The position numbers and the translations under genes were made by a program. The notes under the pieces were generated by a model. That model did no database searches, had not been told where the DNA came from, and worked only from the letters and a program-made list of their open reading frames with translations. From Niastella koreensis GR20-10 (GTDB lineage Bacteria > Bacteroidota > Bacteroidia > Chitinophagales > Chitinophagaceae): a stretch of 64,000 nucleotides of DNA. The DNA is taken from the NCBI RefSeq assembly GCF_000246855.1, contig NC_016609.1, positions 3,224,001 to 3,288,000 on the forward strand, read 5' to 3'. This document shows positions 61,519-64,000 of the stretch, piece after piece (position 1 is the stretch's first letter; each line of letters starts with the position of its first letter).

Positions 61519-62118
61519 ATGTTACCAATTAACCCGGTTATTTTTACCAGTAATTTATTAATAACCCAGCAGTATTGTTATTTACAGTTGACTAATGATA
61601 CTGACAAGGCCACTATATTCAGAAGTTTCAATCCTTACATTCAGGTAGAAAGATTTTTTGAATTCAGGAAACATTACTATGATTTTGTAATTGAGGAGGA
61701 TGTTCAAACTATCACGCAGGCCCATTGGACAATTGATCCATTTGACAACCCGAACATTATTGCCAAGATGTTCCATGATCAGCTGGTTCATAAAGAAGCG
61801 TGTTTAGGCGGCATTTCTCCTCCAGGTGAAAAATACCATGGTGATATTGTCATATCAAGTATCAATGAATCGGTATTGGATGGCGCATCGGAGGTGCAAT
61901 CGTTTGGCTTATTTGACATTTATGATATTCCACCCATTGACACGTGGTTTTACCTGATGAATACTGATGGTGGAAAGCGGTTGTTGTTTGCCTGGATACC
62001 CGAGGGGTATATTCATTATGCAAATAATGCGGTAGAAGTAAACTGTATGGATTGCATTGGCTGGTTCAAAGACTGGTATCCTGAAGAATACAAACAATAT
62101 TATTTATTGGCTCAGTAA
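61519..62118 (+). CDS. Hypothetical protein (199 aa)
   Basis: A protein starting MLPINPVIFTSNLLITQQYC, with no signal peptide of obvious type. It has aromatic- and acid-rich segments (FEFRKHYYDFVIEEDVQTIT, DIPPIDTWFYLMNTDGGK) and ends DWYPEEYKQYYLLAQ. I do not recognise the family. Its acidic character and small size recall immunity-like proteins, but no toxin gene is adjacent, so this is speculation. ATG 61519 is preferred over a TTG at 61492. A 53-codon ORF with a signal peptide follows. Confidence 0.65.
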   Translation: MLPINPVIFTSNLLITQQYCYLQLTNDTDKATIFRSFNPYIQVERFFEFRKHYYDFVIEEDVQTITQAHWTIDPFDNPNIIAKMFHDQLVHKEACLGGISPPGEKYHGDIVISSINESVLDGASEVQSFGLFDIYDIPPIDTWFYLMNTDGGKRLLFAWIPEGYIHYANNAVEVNCMDCIGWFKDWYPEEYKQYYLLAQ

Positions 62119-62126
62119 GATCTATT

Positions 62127-62288
62127 ATGAGTAAATTGAATTCTCTATTTATTAGCCTTTGTACCCTTTTACCCCTGACTATAATAGCACAAAAGGAAGC
62201 TTCGGGAAGTTATTTGATCCAGTATTTCACCGATGGAAAAAAGCGGATATTTTTGCGGCAGCAGCAAAATCCGTTTCATACTTTTTAA
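62127..62288 (+). CDS. Small secreted peptide ORF (53 aa)
   Basis: ATG at 62127 gives a signal-peptide-like start (MSKLNSLFISLCTLLPLTII, then AQKEASG) with a likely cleavage after IIAQ. The mature part is about 31 residues (SYLIQYFTDGKKRIFLRQQQ). The stop is TAA at 62286-62288. It lies between two hypothetical genes on the same strand, 8 bp from the preceding stop codon. It may be a truncated lipocalin/exported-protein start rather than a full gene. Confidence 0.4.
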   Translation: MSKLNSLFISLCTLLPLTIIAQKEASGSYLIQYFTDGKKRIFLRQQQNPFHTF

Positions 62289-62298
62289 GACCCTACCC

Positions 62299-62817
62299 AT
62301 GTTTTACTTTAAAACCATCACAATAAACAACGCTTCACCTGAGCTGGTTGAAAAAGCGATCCGGCATTATACTAAATTCAGAAACAGTTACCTGGGTTTC
62401 GTGATATCTGCGGGTGAATTTCAGGTTGAACAGTTCTTTTCCGGATTGGAAAAGAAGAACATCTTACTGATAACCCGGATGAAAGACCTACCCAGCCCTA
62501 ACCTTTGGGGAGACGATAGACCATGGCGTTATCGACCCATGCCTGCCATTTTTATTCGTTTCAATAAAGAGAACAACTTCTCTTCTTACCAAATACGATT
62601 AGGGTTCTATTCTATGGTATTCTTTTGTATGGCCTCTTTTTGGTTTTTTTTTAGTGTATGGCTGTTATTACATAACGATTTTAATTTGGGGCTACTTTTT
62701 TTTAGTTTGTTATTCCTTATTGTATTTTTATTTAGAACAAACAGAGAAATAAATAAAACCAAAGGGCTAATTGACAAAGCCATTCAAATAACCAGTTCTG
62801 ATGCTCACCAGCAATAA
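62299..62817 (+). CDS. Hypothetical membrane protein (172 aa)
   Basis: This protein starts MFYFKTITINNASPELVEKA. It has a soluble N-terminal part (about 1-100) and two hydrophobic helices (MVFFCMASFWFFFSVWLLL and NLGLLFFSLLFLIVFLF, about 114-158), then a short tail. No domain was recognised. The ATG at 62299 is preferred; an upstream in-frame ATG (62233) falls in the small ORF and gives a Cys-rich leader. It is followed by a terminator hairpin at 62821-62844. Confidence 0.65.
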   Translation: MFYFKTITINNASPELVEKAIRHYTKFRNSYLGFVISAGEFQVEQFFSGLEKKNILLITRMKDLPSPNLWGDDRPWRYRPMPAIFIRFNKENNFSSYQIRLGFYSMVFFCMASFWFFFSVWLLLHNDFNLGLLFFSLLFLIVFLFRTNREINKTKGLIDKAIQITSSDAHQQ

Positions 62818-62845
62818 AAAGGGCGGCCTGTTATCAGACCGCCCC
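62816..62845. terminator. Bidirectional terminator between the 62299 gene and the ThuA gene
   Basis: GGGCGG (62821-62826) pairs with CCGCCC (62839-62844), extended by CTG/CAG inside. AAAAA lies left (62816-62820) and CTTATTTA right, so it can serve both convergent genes; the T-run is better on the minus strand for the ThuA gene. Confidence 0.8.
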
Positions 62846-62869
62846 TTATTTATATAGAATTCAACTGCG

Positions 62870-63616
62870 CTATTTCATTTTAACCTTACCCATCGCATAC
62901 TGCAAACCGCCCCATAAATGCTGCAGGTACAATGGATCGGCATACGATTCATCGGTATGGCCTAATTCGGTGTAAAAGGCGCGGCCACCTTCAAAATTGT
63001 GGTACCAGGCCATTGGATGGTTGGCGCCATTGGTGCCGCCCTGGTAAGAACTTTCATCGATGGAAATAAGCACATGCAGATCGGGCTGAATGTCCTTAAA
63101 ATTATACCACTCGTCGGTGCGTTTCCAGGGGCGGGGTAATTGTTTGGTGGAAATGTTGGTGCTGTCGTTGATGTTCAACACAGCTTCCTGGATCTTGGGA
63201 TGCTTTACAAAATAAGCCCCTACCAGTTTGCCATACCAGGGCCAGCCATATTCGGTATCGGTGGCGGCATGAATGCCCACGAATCCACCGCCAGCCTGGA
63301 TGTATTGCTGAAAAGCTTTTTGTTGCTCTTCATTCAATACATCGCCTGTGGTGCTTAAGAAAACAATAGCTTTATATTGCTTCAGGTTGGCTACCACGAA
63401 CTTTGTGGAATCGGTAGTGGTATCTACTTCAAAATGATACTTTACGCCTAACTCCTGAATGGCTTTTATACCTGCATCGATGGATTTGTGGTGATAACCG
63501 GCCGTTTTTGAAAATACCAGGATCTTGTCTTTTGCCAGGGAAACAATGGTGAAGGATAATAAAAAGAGCGCGGTCAATACAAATTTCATGTGGGCAGGTG
63601 CTATCGTTTTCTTCAT
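62870..63616 (-). CDS. ThuA domain-containing secreted protein
   Basis: This 248-residue protein has a signal peptide (MKFVLTALFLLSFTIVSLA at 63589, or nine residues earlier from 63616) and a ThuA-like domain. The pattern includes ILVFSKTAGYHHKSIDAGIK, IVFLSTTGDVLNEEQQKAFQ, GGGFVGIHAATDTEYGWPWY, and MAWYHNFEGGRAFYTELGHT near the end. ThuA-like proteins belong to the glutamine-amidotransferase-like fold; in Bacteroidota many are secreted and connected to carbohydrate use, but activity is unproven. It stands alone on the minus strand with a terminator after it. Confidence 0.92.
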   Translation of the reverse strand: MKKTIAPAHMKFVLTALFLLSFTIVSLAKDKILVFSKTAGYHHKSIDAGIKAIQELGVKYHFEVDTTTDSTKFVVANLKQYKAIVFLSTTGDVLNEEQQKAFQQYIQAGGGFVGIHAATDTEYGWPWYGKLVGAYFVKHPKIQEAVLNINDSTNISTKQLPRPWKRTDEWYNFKDIQPDLHVLISIDESSYQGGTNGANHPMAWYHNFEGGRAFYTELGHTDESYADPLYLQHLWGGLQYAMGKVKMK

Positions 63617-63700
63617 GTTGTATAATTATTTTTTATATACTTATCCGAGCCTGAAAGTTACAGAGAAGTCGGAATAGCATGAAGAAAGGTTGCATGAAAA

Positions 63701-63738
63701 GTTGACCCGTTAACATGTTAACAAGTTACCGGGTCAAC
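63701..63738. repeat. GTTGACCC word palindrome between the ThuA and DUF1338 genes
   Basis: GTTGACCCGTTAACATGTT (63701-63719) and AACAAGTTACCGGGTCAAC (63720-63738) form a 19-bp loopless inverted repeat with two mismatches. Words are of the GTTGAC/GTTAAC type. It sits 11 bp after the stop codon of the next minus-strand gene. Confidence 0.8.
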
Positions 63739-63748
63739 CAGCATGGTA

Positions 63749-64000
63749 TTATCGGCTTGTTTGTGAGCTGTACGTGCTTTCAAAAATCTTATCGGCATTA
63801 CCGGCTTCAAACCCTTCCCGGCGGTGGATGCGCTGTACCTGGTCTTTGGGCAAATGAGCAAATTGCGGCAAAATGCGTCGCTCGGCAAACTCTATATACG
63901 AGCCTGAAATGGAATGTACTTCTCCCCCGGCAAACTCCGCATCTATCATTTCGGCTACCGTAGAGCTTTGTAACAAGCCGCCATCCGGACTGGTCTTTAT
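63749..64000 (-). CDS. DUF1338-type protein, C-terminal part only (cut by window edge)
   Basis: A minus-strand frame is open from the right edge (64000) to the stop at 63749, giving about 83 residues of a longer protein. GGLLQSSTVAEMIDAEFAGG, SISGSYIEFAERR and REGFEAGNADKIFEST are like the C-terminal region of DUF1338 proteins, the family that includes 2-oxoadipate/2-hydroxyglutarate-forming dioxygenase-decarboxylases of lysine catabolism. The catalytic metal-binding part would be upstream, outside this window, so the activity cannot be confirmed. Confidence 0.65.
   Translation of the reverse strand: MKTSPDGGLLQSSTVAEMIDAEFAGGEVHSISGSYIEFAERRILPQFAHLPKDQVQRIHRREGFEAGNADKIFESTYSSQTSR

Noticed and set aside
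1..64000. tRNA, rRNA, riboswitch, insertion sequence or prophage genes
   Set aside because: No cloverleaf, rRNA, transposase, integrase or phage structural gene was seen by eye; a covariance-model scan (tRNAscan-SE, Infernal/Rfam) would be needed to exclude RNAs firmly.

Overview
The window comes from a Bacteroidota bacterium, most likely a member of the Chitinophagaceae (Niastella/Chitinophaga-like). This is inferred from a type VI secretion system of the Bacteroidota-specific subtype (T6SS-iii, with TssN and TssO), FecI/FecR/TonB receptor sets with STN and carboxypeptidase-regulatory-like domains, a DUF5686 barrel protein, and a TAnnTTTG-like promoter. The species cannot be named from the sequence. 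No rRNA, tRNA, CRISPR array, transposase or phage gene was seen.

Layout. (1) 1-17.1 kb: a T6SS-iii locus on the minus strand, read from right to left: tssE, tssF, tssG, tssN, tssK, tssO, a PKD-domain membrane protein, tssH (ClpV), tssB, tssC, two hcp (tssD) genes, vgrG (tssI) and a TPR-like protein cut by the left edge. A NlpC/P60 lipoprotein lies on the opposite strand inside the locus. Just outside, divergent from tssE, is a GxSxG alpha/beta hydrolase resembling Tle1/DUF2235 lipase effectors. (2) 18.4-24.5 kb: LysE-type exporter, DUF5686 outer-membrane protein, inward-rectifier K+ channel, YdcF-like protein and purU. (3) 24.6-29.3 kb: a sigma factor - FecR - TonB receptor cell-surface signalling set. 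(4) 29.3-32.3 kb: gene-poor stretch with a solo AraC-type DNA-binding domain and one well-supported small gene. (5) 32.3-34.8 kb: GMC oxidoreductase plus gluconate-dehydrogenase-subunit-3-like partner. (6) 34.8-51.7 kb: mostly housekeeping genes: multi-PAS histidine kinase, EF-G paralogue, dnaG, DUF3052, amidase-ricin protein, M48 protease, plsY, prmA, pnp, rpsO. (7) 52-54.9 kb: two glycosyltransferases and ftsE. (8) 55.1-57.6 kb: siderophore-type TonB receptor. (9) 57.8-62.8 kb: hypothetical proteins, a truncated oxidoreductase remnant, LysR regulator and YeiH-type exporter. (10) 62.9-64 kb: a ThuA-like protein and the C-terminus of a DUF1338 protein.

The most unusual non-genic signal is a large set of intergenic elements made from short degenerate words repeated in tandem and mirrored as inverted repeats. 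At least ten word types are present, such as GTGAGTAGT, GTTGACAG, CTAATGTG, TTATTAGG and CGTGAAAC. Several copies share a core between the arms. They sit tightly in gaps, overlap gene ends, and occur both in the T6SS locus and in housekeeping regions. Ordinary intrinsic terminators are also present and are listed separately.
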